Shown piece after piece: positions 26,460 through 34,984 of a DNA stretch of 64,000 nucleotides. Within the stretch, counting starts at the first letter, position 1. Every line of letters starts with the position of its first letter. Made by a program: the position numbers and the translations under genes. The notes beneath the pieces were generated by a model. The model was not told the DNA's origin. It saw only the letters and a program-made list of their open reading frames with translations, and did no database searches. The DNA comes from Clostridia bacterium (lineage in GTDB: Bacteria > Bacillota > Clostridia > Christensenellales > Aristaeellaceae), in NCBI GenBank assembly GCA_017404985.1, contig JAFRBK010000009.1, positions 62,001 to 126,000 on the forward strand, given 5' to 3'.

Positions 26460-27161
26460 ATGAAGAAATGTCTCGAACGGCTTTATAACGGCCTCCTGAA
26501 GGAAAACCCGGTGCTGGTGCTGATGCTGGGCATGTGTCCGGCGCTGGCGGTTTCCACCCGGGCCCTGAACGGGATCGGCATGGGCCTGAGCACCCTGGCG
26601 GTGCTGGTGCTGAGCAACCTGATCATCAGCTGCCTGCGGAAGGTGATTCCCGACCAGGTGCGGCTGCCTGCCTATATTGTGATCGTAGCCAGCCTGGTTA
26701 CGGTGACGCAGATGATCATCGAAGCCTATCTGCCCAGCCTGTACGATGCCCTGGGCCTCTACATTCCGCTGATTGTGGTGAACTGCATTATCCTCGGCCG
26801 GGCGGAAGCCTACGCCAACAAGAACAAACCGCTGCCTTCCGTGATGGACGGCATCGGCATGGGCCTGGGCTTTACCGCGGCGCTGACGATTGCCGGCGCC
26901 CTGCGGGAGCTGTTGGGCAACGGCACCATTTTCGGTGCACAGGTTATGCCCGAGGCCTATGAACCCATGGTGATTTTCATCCAGCCGCCGGGAGCTTTCC
27001 TGATCTTCGCGCTGATCATCGCGGTTATGAACGCCATCGGCATCAAGACCCGCCAGCGCCAGCTGGTGGAAAGCGGCTGTGACGGAAACTGCGCCCTGTG
27101 CGCCACCGCGTGTGAAAGCAAGAACCCCGAGGAGCAGAAGAAAGGGGGCGCTGAGAAGTGA
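26460..27161 (+). CDS. rnfE: Rnf complex subunit E with Cys-rich tail
   Basis: Integral membrane subunit of 233 residues, homologous to RnfA and part of the ion-translocating core. It begins MKKCLERLYNGLLKENPVLV, the usual RnfE opening, and has about six membrane helices. The cytoplasmic tail carries GCDGNCALCATAC, four Cys spaced 3-2-3, which is not a feature of the classical Vibrio subunit and could bind a metal or Fe-S cluster. One base separates it from rnfDG, and it overlaps rnfA by four bases. Confidence 0.95.
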   Translation: MKKCLERLYNGLLKENPVLVLMLGMCPALAVSTRALNGIGMGLSTLAVLVLSNLIISCLRKVIPDQVRLPAYIVIVASLVTVTQMIIEAYLPSLYDALGLYIPLIVVNCIILGRAEAYANKNKPLPSVMDGIGMGLGFTAALTIAGALRELLGNGTIFGAQVMPEAYEPMVIFIQPPGAFLIFALIIAVMNAIGIKTRQRQLVESGCDGNCALCATACESKNPEEQKKGGAEK

Positions 27162-27739
27162 ACAAGAGCCTGATTATGATCATTGTGGCCGGCGCCCTGA
27201 TTAACAACGTGGTGCTGAACCAGTTCCTGGGCATCTGCTCCTTCCTGGGCGTCAGCAAGCAGATGAAGGCCTCCATCAGCCTGGGCGGCGCCGTGATCTT
27301 CGTAATCACGATTGCCTCGGCGGTTGCCAGCCTGTTATACGATTTCATCCTGAAGCCCCTGGGCATGGAGTTTATGAAGACCATTATCTTCATTCTGGTC
27401 ATCGCGGCTCTGGTGCAGATCGTGGAGATGTTCCTGAAGAAAAAGAGCCCCGCGGTCTACAAATCCCTGGGCATCTACCTGCCCCTGATCACCACTAACT
27501 GCGCGGTGCTGGGCGTGGCTCTGACTAACGTGCAGAACGGCTACAACTTTATCGAGTGCGTGCTGAGCGGCTTCGGCACCGCCGTCGGCTATACCATTGC
27601 CATCGTGCTGCTGGCCGGAATCCGCAGCCGGATCAACGAAAAGGACATTCCCGCGCCGCTGCGGGGAGCGCCCATCGTGATGATTGCCGCCGCCCTGATG
27701 TCTATTGCGTTTATGGGCTTCGGCGGGCTGTCATTCTGA
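27158..27739 (+). CDS. rnfA: Rnf complex subunit A
   Basis: Membrane subunit of 193 residues with six helices. NNVVLNQFLGICSFLGVS near the start and TTNCAVLGVAL in the middle are the RnfA signatures, each with a Cys that together hold the intramembrane Fe-S cluster described in Rnf structures. Its start overlaps the rnfE stop (ATGA). Length is normal for the family. Confidence 0.96.
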   Translation: MNKSLIMIIVAGALINNVVLNQFLGICSFLGVSKQMKASISLGGAVIFVITIASAVASLLYDFILKPLGMEFMKTIIFILVIAALVQIVEMFLKKKSPAVYKSLGIYLPLITTNCAVLGVALTNVQNGYNFIECVLSGFGTAVGYTIAIVLLAGIRSRINEKDIPAPLRGAPIVMIAAALMSIAFMGFGGLSF

Positions 27740-27755
27740 GAGGAGGGGCCGGAGA

Positions 27756-28556
27756 ATGAATATTATTCTGGTCACGACCCTTGTGATTGCCGCCATCGGC
27801 ATCATCGTCGGCGCCGGGCTGGTGGCAACGGGCAAGAAATTCGCTGTGAAAGTGGATGAGCGGGAGGTTGCTGTCCGCAGCCAGTTGCCCGGGAACAACT
27901 GCGGTGCCTGCGGATACGCGGGCTGTGACGCCCTGGCGGCTGCGATTGCCAAAGGGGACGCCCCGGTGAACGCCTGCCCTGTGGGCGGGAACCCAGTGGC
28001 GAAGGAAATCGGCCGGGTCATGGGCATCAATGCCGAAGAGACGGAACGGAAGGTTGCTTTTGTTGCCTGCAAGGGCAGCTGTGAAGTGACGAAGAACCAG
28101 GGCAACTATATCGGCATCCGGGACTGCCGCGCCGCCGTTATGAGCGGCATCAGCGTAACGGACTGCTCTTATGGCTGTCTCGGTTTCGGCTCCTGCGTCG
28201 AGGTCTGTCCCCAGGAGGCCATCGTCGTGAAAGATGGGGTCGCCATTGTAAACCGGAACCGCTGCATCAGCTGCGGCCTGTGCGTCAAGACCTGCCCCCG
28301 GGGCCTGATTTCCCTGGTGCCGGTCAGCAAGGTGGTTCAGGTGCAGTGCTCCAACCATGACAAAGGACCGGCAGTGAAAAAGATCTGCTCTGCCGGATGC
28401 ATCGGCTGCACCCTGTGCGTGAAGCAGTGTGAATTCGGTGCGATGACCTTTGGCAACAACCTGGCGAAGGTGGACAGTGAAAAATGCACCCTGTGCGGCA
28501 AGTGCGCGGCGAAGTGCCCGGCGAAGGTCATTACTTCCGGCACGGGCCCCGTGTGA
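27756..28556 (+). CDS. rnfB: Rnf complex subunit B (ferredoxin-type)
   Basis: Ferredoxin-accepting subunit of 266 residues. One N-terminal membrane helix (TTLVIAAIGIIVGAGLVA) is followed by the four-Cys CGACGYAGCDALAAAI motif with a further Cys at DAPVNACPVGG. Ferredoxin-like cluster motifs follow in the C-terminal half, including CISCGLCVKTCP and CTLCGKCAAKCP. The ATG at 27756 follows GGGCCGGAG; an upstream in-frame start lies inside rnfA and was rejected. It completes the rnf gene set. Confidence 0.95.
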   Translation: MNIILVTTLVIAAIGIIVGAGLVATGKKFAVKVDEREVAVRSQLPGNNCGACGYAGCDALAAAIAKGDAPVNACPVGGNPVAKEIGRVMGINAEETERKVAFVACKGSCEVTKNQGNYIGIRDCRAAVMSGISVTDCSYGCLGFGSCVEVCPQEAIVVKDGVAIVNRNRCISCGLCVKTCPRGLISLVPVSKVVQVQCSNHDKGPAVKKICSAGCIGCTLCVKQCEFGAMTFGNNLAKVDSEKCTLCGKCAAKCPAKVITSGTGPV

Positions 28557-28591
28557 GTGCCTTCCGATCAGAGAGAGGAAGAGGGAACAGC

Positions 28592-30478
28592 ATGAATTAT
28601 TTTAAGAAAAAGCAATGGACCCGGATCACCTGCTGCGCGGTTGTTGTGCTGGCGGCAGTGCTCTGGCTGACGGGTGCGTTCAGCGGAAAGCCTGTGAGCT
28701 ATTTTCTGAAGAACCGCGGCGATCTCGGCCCGGTTTCGGAAGCGGATATCGAGTATGTGACCGTGAAGGCGCCGGAAGCCACCGGCAAGGACGGCACCAT
28801 CAGCGCGAAGGACTGGGAATCCGTGTATCCTTATATTGTCGCCACCATGGGCGCCAATAAGGAAAACTCCTATGTGACCAGCTACCTGGAGCAGGATCCC
28901 TATCTGGTGAATATCTATGAAGGATATGGGTTTGCCAAGGATTATGGCAGCGCCCGGGGCCATGAATACACCCTGGAAGATGTAGCCAAAACCGAGTGGC
29001 CCCATGCCAAGGCCAACTGCCTGACCTGCAAGACGCCCAACTTTGCCAAGCTGGTGAACGATGAGGGCGTGGAGGTTTACAGCCGCCCCTTCGATGAAGT
29101 TATGTCGCAGATGGAGGAGAACATCTCCTGCTATACCTGCCATGGAAATGAAGCCGGCAACGGCGGGGCGATTGTAATCACCCACAGCTATGTGAACAAG
29201 GCGCTGGGAGACAATGTAAATTCCATTGATCCCAAAGTGCTGAACTGCGGCCAGTGCCATATCGAGTATTATTTCACGCCGGAAGACAGCGAGACCATGA
29301 TGCCCTACCACAGTACGGAGGAAATGACGCCGGAAGCCATCCTGGCTTACTATGACAAGATGGGCTTCTATGACTGGATCCAGCCGAGCACCGGCACAAA
29401 GATGCTCAAGGCCCAGCATCCCGAAATGGAAACCTTCCTGCAGGGCAAGCACGCCGGGCTGCTGAGCTGCGCTGATTGCCATATGCCTCTGGAGCGGAAT
29501 GAGGATGGCGTGGTGTACCACAGCCACAATCTGGTAAGCCCACTGGAAAATGAAACCCTGCTGCAGGACTGTGCAAGCTGCCATGGTGACACGGATATGG
29601 TTGCCTTTGTCCGCAATCTGCAGAACCGGGTCACCACCCGGGAGACGGAAGTCGGGAATAAGCTTTCTGCTCTGAAGGATGCCCTGGCGGCAGCTGTGGA
29701 GGCCGGAAGCAAGCCCGAAGGGCAGCTGGACATGGTGCGCGACCTGCACCGGAAAGCTCAGTGGTTCTTTGATTTCGACTATGTTGAGAATGCCGAGGGC
29801 GCTCACAACTCCTCCCTGGCCATGAGCTGCCTGAACACCAGCGAACAGTATATCGACGAAGCCATGGCCCTGCTGGAAAAAGAACTGGCGCCCATCGACC
29901 CGGAGAGCATGATGCGTGCGCGTCCGCTGTTCACCGAAGCGAATACCGACACGGCAGATACCGGGACCGAAACGCCGGAAACATCGGCAGAGGGAACCGC
30001 TGCGGAACCCATCGATCCGGAAACAATGATGCGGCCCCGCCCGGCGGAAACGATCGACCAGAACAGCATGATGCGTCCGCGGCCCGATACAGGCAAACTG
30101 GATGTGACGCCGGCAGCGGAAGGCGCATCGGATGCTCCGGCGGAGGGAACCACTGCGGAGCCCATCGACCCGGAAACAATGATGCGTTCGCGCCCGGCGG
30201 AAACAATCGACCCGAACAGCATGATGCGTCCGCGGCCTGACACAAGCAAGATGGATGCTGTTCCGTCAGCCGAAGAGGCTGCGGAAACCCCCGCGGAAGA
30301 AGCTCTTGTGGCGGAGGCCATCGACCCGATGAAGCTGATGCGCACACGGCCCGACACCAGCAAGCTGGATGTTGTTCCGGCGGCCGAAGAGGCTATGGAA
30401 GCACCCGCGGCAGAAGCTCCGGCTGCGGATGAAAAAAATGATACGGAGCGCATGATGCGGCTCAGGCCGGCGCTGTAA
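28592..30478 (+). CDS. nrfA: Membrane-anchored pentahaem nitrite reductase NrfA with repeat tail
   Basis: Cytochrome c nitrite reductase (ammonia-forming), 628 residues. An N-terminal hydrophobic segment (CCAVVVLAAVLWLTGAF) anchors or exports it. The catalytic haem site is C-L-T-C-K at 143-147, the Lys-ligated form specific to NrfA. Four C-x-x-C-H sites follow at 180, 219, 293 and 327. The catalytic domain ends near residue 430. A tail of about 195 residues then holds seven M-M/L-R-x-R-P motifs within IDPxxMMRPRP units, separated by Ala/Glu/Pro-rich linkers; I know no such tail in NrfA. No nrfH is next to it. Rnf genes precede it and the cytochrome c assembly genes follow, so the module is self-contained. 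Confidence 0.93.
   Translation: MNYFKKKQWTRITCCAVVVLAAVLWLTGAFSGKPVSYFLKNRGDLGPVSEADIEYVTVKAPEATGKDGTISAKDWESVYPYIVATMGANKENSYVTSYLEQDPYLVNIYEGYGFAKDYGSARGHEYTLEDVAKTEWPHAKANCLTCKTPNFAKLVNDEGVEVYSRPFDEVMSQMEENISCYTCHGNEAGNGGAIVITHSYVNKALGDNVNSIDPKVLNCGQCHIEYYFTPEDSETMMPYHSTEEMTPEAILAYYDKMGFYDWIQPSTGTKMLKAQHPEMETFLQGKHAGLLSCADCHMPLERNEDGVVYHSHNLVSPLENETLLQDCASCHGDTDMVAFVRNLQNRVTTRETEVGNKLSALKDALAAAVEAGSKPEGQLDMVRDLHRKAQWFFDFDYVENAEGAHNSSLAMSCLNTSEQYIDEAMALLEKELAPIDPESMMRARPLFTEANTDTADTGTETPETSAEGTAAEPIDPETMMRPRPAETIDQNSMMRPRPDTGKLDVTPAAEGASDAPAEGTTAEPIDPETMMRSRPAETIDPNSMMRPRPDTSKMDAVPSAEEAAETPAEEALVAEAIDPMKLMRTRPDTSKLDVVPAAEEAMEAPAAEAPAADEKNDTERMMRLRPAL
30005..30284 (+). repeat. Tandem repeat unit of about 153 bases in the nrfA tail
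   Basis: The segment starting at 30005 (encoding PIDPETMMRPRP, then TIDQNSMMRPRPDTGKLD) recurs at 30158 with few changes (PIDPETMMRSRP, TIDPNSMMRPRPDTSKMD). Shorter, more diverged units flank it. The unit is 51 codons, so copy number can change without breaking the frame. Confidence 0.8.
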
Positions 30479-30484
30479 CGAAGT

Positions 30485-31789
30485 ATGACGGTATTCAGGA
30501 AAATCCGGAAATTTCTCTTTTCCATGCCCTTTGCCATCGGGCTGCTGTCGGTGCTGGCGATTGCCTGCGCCCTCAGCTCCCTGGTGACGCAGGGGCAGGC
30601 TTATAACTGGTATGTTTCAAAGTACGGTGAGCGGACAGCGGCGGTGATCATCGCGCTCCATGCGGATGACGCGTATCACAGCGGCTGGTTCCTGGCGCTC
30701 ACCGGTTTTCTGTGCCTGAACCTGATCGGCTGCAGCCTGGTTCGGCTTCCGGGGCTCATTCGACGGTTTCGGCGCATGGGCGATCCGGATGCCATGGGCG
30801 AACCGACAGCGACAGAAGAAGGAATAAATAAACCGGAGTCTGTTTTCGAAACCCTGCGAATGCCGTCGCCAACGGCCCGGAAGAACGGCGAAGGCCGGGA
30901 AGAGCTGTATTCAGCCAAAAACCGGATAGGCCTCTGGGGCGCCTGGATTTGCCACATAGGCATTCTGATGCTGATCCTGGGCTTTGCCCTGGGGCAGTGG
31001 ACCGGGAAACAGGAGACGGTGTACGGCGTTCCGGGACAGACGAAGCTGCTGGGGGATACCGGGCTGGCGGTGACGATCCGGGATTTCACTGTTTCCCTGC
31101 GGGAAGACGACACCGTGGAACAGTACACAGCGGATATCACGGTGACGGAACAGGATACCGGGCGATCCGAGGACGCGTGGATCAGCGTGAACAATCCGGC
31201 GAAGCGCTTCGGATGGACATTCTACCAGAATTCCACGGGCTACGCCTCCCGGGTGCGGGTGCTGAAGGACGGAAAAGACCTGCAGGAGGAAATCCTGTGT
31301 GTCGGGGAATCGCTGGCCGTGGCTGACAAGCCGGACCTGATTATCCATTTTCAGGCCTTCTATCCGGACTATGTGATGGCGGACAGCGGCCCGGCCACCC
31401 GATCCGGTCAGATGAACCATCCGGCCTGGCTGTATCTGGTTGCCTATCAGGGGCAGGTGCTCGGCATGAACGCGCTGATGGAAGGCGAGGAGCTGACCAT
31501 CGACGAATACACGGTACTGTTTGACCAGCCCCGGAATTATACGCTGATTTCCGCTAAGCGGGACTTGTTTACCCCGCTGGCCCTCGCCGGGGGCCTGGTA
31601 ACGATGCTGGGGCTGATGCTGGCGCTGTATGTCCGCCCGGCATCCCTGAAGGCGGTGAAAGACGGGGAGGCCTGGACTGTGTACGGCCGCTGCGAGAAGG
31701 GCGGCGTGCTCTTTGCGGAGGCGCTGCGGGACGCGGCGGACGCGGAAAGAAAAGGGAAGCCGGAAGGAAAGGGGGAACAGGGAACATGA
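30485..31789 (+). CDS. resB: Cytochrome c biogenesis protein ResB
   Basis: ResB/Ccs1-type protein of system II cytochrome c maturation, 434 residues. With CcsA it carries haem across the membrane and attaches it to CxxCH motifs outside. Hydrophobic helices lie near the start (FSMPFAIGLLSVLAIACAL), near 75-95, near 155-175 and near the C-terminus (LALAGGLVTMLGLMLALYV). A large outside domain with FGWTFYQNSTGYASRVRVLKD is typical. It starts 6 bases after nrfA and overlaps ccsA by four bases. Its product is needed to make the five haem attachments in NrfA. Confidence 0.92.
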   Translation: MTVFRKIRKFLFSMPFAIGLLSVLAIACALSSLVTQGQAYNWYVSKYGERTAAVIIALHADDAYHSGWFLALTGFLCLNLIGCSLVRLPGLIRRFRRMGDPDAMGEPTATEEGINKPESVFETLRMPSPTARKNGEGREELYSAKNRIGLWGAWICHIGILMLILGFALGQWTGKQETVYGVPGQTKLLGDTGLAVTIRDFTVSLREDDTVEQYTADITVTEQDTGRSEDAWISVNNPAKRFGWTFYQNSTGYASRVRVLKDGKDLQEEILCVGESLAVADKPDLIIHFQAFYPDYVMADSGPATRSGQMNHPAWLYLVAYQGQVLGMNALMEGEELTIDEYTVLFDQPRNYTLISAKRDLFTPLALAGGLVTMLGLMLALYVRPASLKAVKDGEAWTVYGRCEKGGVLFAEALRDAADAERKGKPEGKGEQGT

Positions 31790-32601
31790 TACAGACAGAA
31801 AATGTGCTGTTCACCATTGTCATGGTCGGATATTTTGCCGCCATGATCCTGTACTTTGTTTTCGCAGCTACCCGGAAAGAGACACTATGGAAGGCGGCCT
31901 TCGGGATCCAGGCCGGCTGCCTGATCCTGCATACCGCGGCGCTGGTGATCCGCGGAATCGGAGCAGGCCGGCTGCCCATGACCAACCAGTACGAATTCGC
32001 CACTTGCTTTGCCTGGGCGCTTTGCCTGGTGAGCCTGATCTTTATCCATAAGTACCGCTTTCCGGCCTTAGGGATCGGCGCCGCGCCGGTGATCTTTCTG
32101 ATCATTGGTTATGCTGCGATGCAGAGCCGGGAAGTACGGGAGCTGATGCCGGCTCTCAGAAGCAACTGGCTGGCTTTCCATGTCAGTACGGCGATCATCA
32201 GCTACGGGGCCTTCGGCGTCAGCTTTGCGGTGGGAATCATGTTCCTGCTCCGGGAGAAGCTGAAGGAAGGGAGCTATTGGGACCAGCACATTCCGTCTCT
32301 CCAAAAGCTGGACCAGATCGGCTACCGCAGCGTGAGCCTCGGGCTCCTGTTTCTGACTTTTACGATTCTGACCGGGGCGATCTGGGCTGAACGGGCCTGG
32401 GGCAGCTACTGGAGCTGGGACCCCAAGGAAACGTGGAGCCTGGTGACCTGGATCATTTACATGGTATACCTGCATCTGAGGCTGCGCCGGGGATGGAAGG
32501 GAAAAGCCGCGGCCATGTTCGCCGTGATCGGCTTTATCTGCGTGATTTTTACCTATATTGGGGTGAATACGTTCCTGCCGGGCGTGCACAGCTACGCATG
32601 A
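31786..32601 (+). CDS. ccsA: Cytochrome c assembly protein CcsA (ResC)
   Basis: Haem-handling membrane protein, 271 residues, about eight helices. The Trp-rich WWD signature WGSYWSWDPKETWSLVTW that binds haem in this family is present at about residue 207. Conserved His residues flank it (FHVSTAIISYGAFG and near the C-terminus NTFLPGVHSY). It acts with ResB as the cytochrome c synthetase. The ATG at 31786 overlaps the resB stop (ATGA), and the next gene starts inside its stop codon. Confidence 0.94.
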   Translation: MIQTENVLFTIVMVGYFAAMILYFVFAATRKETLWKAAFGIQAGCLILHTAALVIRGIGAGRLPMTNQYEFATCFAWALCLVSLIFIHKYRFPALGIGAAPVIFLIIGYAAMQSREVRELMPALRSNWLAFHVSTAIISYGAFGVSFAVGIMFLLREKLKEGSYWDQHIPSLQKLDQIGYRSVSLGLLFLTFTILTGAIWAERAWGSYWSWDPKETWSLVTWIIYMVYLHLRLRRGWKGKAAAMFAVIGFICVIFTYIGVNTFLPGVHSYA

Positions 32602-33155
32602 GGACTTTTGATACATTCGGAAGAAAAACGAAGGCGGACGAATTGGCTGAAATGGAATACAGGGTGCTGCGGACAGAGAAAAGGAGCAGTGGAACGGGAC
32701 GGCGAATTATCGTCGGGTTCCTGGCGGCCATCCTTTGCATGGGATGGATCTGCGGCTGCGGGGCGTTTGCCGAAACGGAGGAGAACGGACTGGCGGTAGC
32801 CTATGTGATGGTGACGACCGATACGCAGGTTGGTTTTCTGCCTTTGCCGGCGGAGGGGGAGGAGGACTATTCCTATCCCATCCGCCAGACGATGGAGGAC
32901 GGGACAGAAGTTCTGCATGTGGTGCATATCTCGTCAGACGGGTTCTAGGTGGAGGAATCCGACTGTGAAAACCAGAACTGCGTTTACCAGGGCAAAGTAA
33001 CGTTTGAAAACCGGGATACCCGTATCCTGAGCAATATGGTGATTTGCCTGCCCCATCGGCTGACGCTTGCCCTGATGACCCTGGATGAAATCATGAAAAC
33101 GGTATCATCGGCTGAGACGGCAGAAACGGCTGAGACAGCAGAAACGAAAAAATGA
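32598..33155 (+). CDS. NusG domain II protein interrupted by an in-frame TAG
   Basis: The frame begins with an ATG overlapping the ccsA stop. It codes a 47-residue N-terminal part, a membrane segment (IIVGFLAAILCMGWICGC) and the first beta strands of a NusG_II domain. Codon 117 is TAG (32946-32948). The same frame then continues for 68 codons with the most conserved NusG_II part, ESDCENQNCVYQG, and the terminal VICLPHRL. The second half has no ribosome site of its own. So this is a recent nonsense mutation, an assembly error or a read-through gene. Such proteins often accompany Gx transporters and FMN/Rnf genes; their role is unknown. The C-terminus is a four-fold Ala-Glu-Thr repeat. Confidence 0.75.
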
Positions 33156-33252
33156 GAAACGGACACGAAACGGCCAACGAACAAGAGACGGCCAGCGAGC
33201 ACGGAACAGTTAACGGGCAAGGGACGGCCGGCGAACACGGAACGGCTAACGG
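33111..33252 (+). repeat. Simple repeat tract across the NusG_II/Gx gene junction
   Basis: Four copies of a nine-base unit (GCTGAGACG and variants, 33111-33146) encode Ala-Glu-Thr x4 at the end of one frame. A looser ACGGCCAACGAA-like repeat (to 33252) encodes the polar start of the next protein. Slippage here would alter both proteins, and indels not divisible by three would break one of them. Confidence 0.65.
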
Positions 33253-33934
33253 ATTTCAGAAAACAGCACGGATGGTGCTGAGCGCGCTGCTTCTGGCCCT
33301 GATGCTGGTGTTGGGGTATGTGGAACATCTGCTTCCCAGTGTCGGCGTACCGGGCATCAAGCTGGGGCTGTCCAACAGCGTCCTGATCTTCGCGGTCTAT
33401 ATGCTCAGCATCCCGGAAGCCTATATGCTGATGACGATGAAGGTACTGCTGTCCGGGATTCTGTTTTCCGGCCCGCAGGCCATGGCCTACGCCTTCGCCG
33501 GCGGACTGCTGAGCGTCACCGGCATGTGGCTGTTTTCCGCCTGGATGCCGAAGCGAGTGGTTGTCGTTTCCATGGTGGGCGGCCTCCTTCATAATCTGGG
33601 ACAGGCGGCTGTGGCCACGCTCATCCTGCATATTTCGGTTCCGGTATATTGGCTTGCGCTGCTCGGCGCGGGGCTGGCCTGCGGGGCGCTGACAGGCATC
33701 GCCTCCCAGAAAACACTGTTTACCCTGAAGAAAAACCGGTTTGGCCTCTCTGATCCGAAGGACAGGAAAAGCCCCGCCTTGCGGACGGTCCTGGCTGCCG
33801 TGGCACTGGTGCTGGCCGCTGCCGGCCTGATCTGGTATATCATGCGGGGCAGCGGAAGCTATTCCCTGGTCCAGCCGGAGGATCCCTCTCTGCCCCAAAT
33901 GGTAACTTTCAGTCCGAACGGCTCCGCGGAATAA
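33152..33934 (+). CDS. Gx transporter family membrane protein
   Basis: Integral membrane protein of 260 residues in the Gx/heptaprenyl diphosphate synthase component I-like family, related to ECF-type substrate-binding subunits. The core has helices such as MVLSALLLALMLVLGYVEHL and the conserved GIKLGLSN loop. The N-terminal 30 residues are an unusual hydrophilic repeat of E/G-T-A-N/S/G-E units; the true start could be the ATG near FQKTARMVLSA. A C-terminal extension adds one more helix and a short outside tail. These proteins often neighbour NusG_II, Rnf and FMN-domain genes; the cargo is unknown. The ATG overlaps the previous stop (ATGA). Confidence 0.82.
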   Translation: MRNGHETANEQETASEHGTVNGQGTAGEHGTANGFQKTARMVLSALLLALMLVLGYVEHLLPSVGVPGIKLGLSNSVLIFAVYMLSIPEAYMLMTMKVLLSGILFSGPQAMAYAFAGGLLSVTGMWLFSAWMPKRVVVVSMVGGLLHNLGQAAVATLILHISVPVYWLALLGAGLACGALTGIASQKTLFTLKKNRFGLSDPKDRKSPALRTVLAAVALVLAAAGLIWYIMRGSGSYSLVQPEDPSLPQMVTFSPNGSAE

Positions 33935-33950
33935 GCACGGGGCCGTTTGT
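33917..33950 (+). terminator. Probable end of the rnf-nrfA operon
   Basis: AACGGCtCCG pairs with CGGgGCCGTT across the Gx stop codon. The tail TTGTTAT is only moderately T-rich. Confidence 0.45.
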
Positions 33951-33993
33951 TATATCATCTCCCGGAATATGAACCAATATAAAAAAACGAATC

Positions 33994-34023
33994 TTGAAGG
34001 AATTGTTTTTTTTTCTGTATAAT
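33994..34023 (+). promoter_or_regulatory. Promoter before the flavocytochrome remnant
   Basis: TTGAAG (33994-33999), an 18-base spacer containing a run of T, and TATAAT (34018-34023). Confidence 0.6.
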
Positions 34024-34108
34024 GAGTCAACGGAACAGGGGTGCCTTCCCTTGCTCAGCGCGTGGCCTGGCGCGAACAGGCTGACAAATAAAAATGGAGG
34101 GAAAACCA

Positions 34109-34811
34109 ATGAAAAAGGCGATGTGTTTCATGCTGTCCCTGGTTCTTGTTCTGCTGATTCTGGGCTGACGCTGCTGAGCAGATCTGGATCGACGGCAAGG
34201 GCGACCGTTTCGTGAACGAATACGCCGAGCGCGATGTGCTGGCGAAGGCGTCCCTGGCGCTGGACGGCGGCATCTTCTACATCATCTATGCCGGCCGCGG
34301 CGACATCACCAAGCCCGAAGAAAAGCTGACCGGCGCTCCCTACGATGCCCGTACTGCCGCGATGGTGGAAGGCGGACACATCTGGTACGCTTCCACGCTG
34401 AAGGAACTGGCTGAAGCGACCCAGACCGCTGCTGCCGGCTGCACCCCCGCCTTCACGGAGGAAAAGCTGCGGGAGACCATTGAGAAGTACAACGCCTATG
34501 TGGCGGCACAGAAAGACGACGATTTCGGCAAGGAAGTCCTGGCCGGCGCCATCGACATCGAAGCCATCGACGCCAATCCCGAAGTCGGCTACTGCATCAG
34601 CCCCCGCAAGGCTTCCCTGCACCACACCATGGGCGGTGTCTGCATTGACACCGAAACCCGTGTGCTTCGTGCGGACGGCACGCCCATTGAAGGCCTGTGG
34701 GCGGCCGGCGAAGTGACCGGCGGCATCCATGCCGGGAACCGCCTGGGCGGCAACGCCATCGCTGACATCTTTACCTTCGGCCGTATCGCCGGTGAACAGG
34801 CAGCGAAGTAA
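34109..34811 (+). pseudogene. Flavocytochrome c/fumarate-reductase-like gene, internally deleted and frameshifted
   Basis: The ATG at 34109 has a good ribosome site and a signal-peptide start (MKKAMCFMLSLVLVLLILG), then stops at once. From about 34158, in another frame, the C-terminal part of a secreted FAD reductase begins (AEQIWIDGKGDRFVNEYAERD) and runs to 34811 with HHTMGGVCIDTETRV and GLWAAGEVTGGIHAGNRLGG. The intact neighbour has the matching HHTMGGVVVDVNRHV and LYAAGEVTGGIHGGNRLGG. The FMN domains and the FAD-binding Rossmann part are missing, so a deletion joined the signal peptide to the last third out of frame. Confidence 0.85.
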
Positions 34812-34829
34812 TCCTTCCTAATCCCCATC

Positions 34830-34864
34830 GCCCCGAAGCCCTGAGCAGGCTTCGGGGCTTTTTC
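34830..34864 (+). terminator. Intrinsic terminator
   Basis: GCCCCGAAGCC pairs with GGCTTCGGGGC around a short loop and is followed by five T. It ends the remnant gene. Confidence 0.88.
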
Positions 34865-34898
34865 GCAAAAAACAAGGGCGATGCGCAACGAATGCAGG

Positions 34899-34927
34899 TT
34901 GCCAGAAGTCCCTTTTTTTGGTACAAT
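34899..34927 (+). promoter_or_regulatory. Promoter of the intact flavoprotein reductase gene
   Basis: TTGCCA (34899-34904), a 17-base spacer and TACAAT (34922-34927). A small GGGC-GCCC hairpin lies just downstream in the leader. Confidence 0.7.
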
Positions 34928-34984
34928 CGAAGAACAGGGCAGGGATGCCCGATAAAAACCACAAAACGGTTAGGAGGAGGAACT

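Noticed and set aside
29885..30478. The nrfA tail as a separate downstream gene
   Set aside because: It is in frame with the catalytic domain with no stop, start or ribosome site between.
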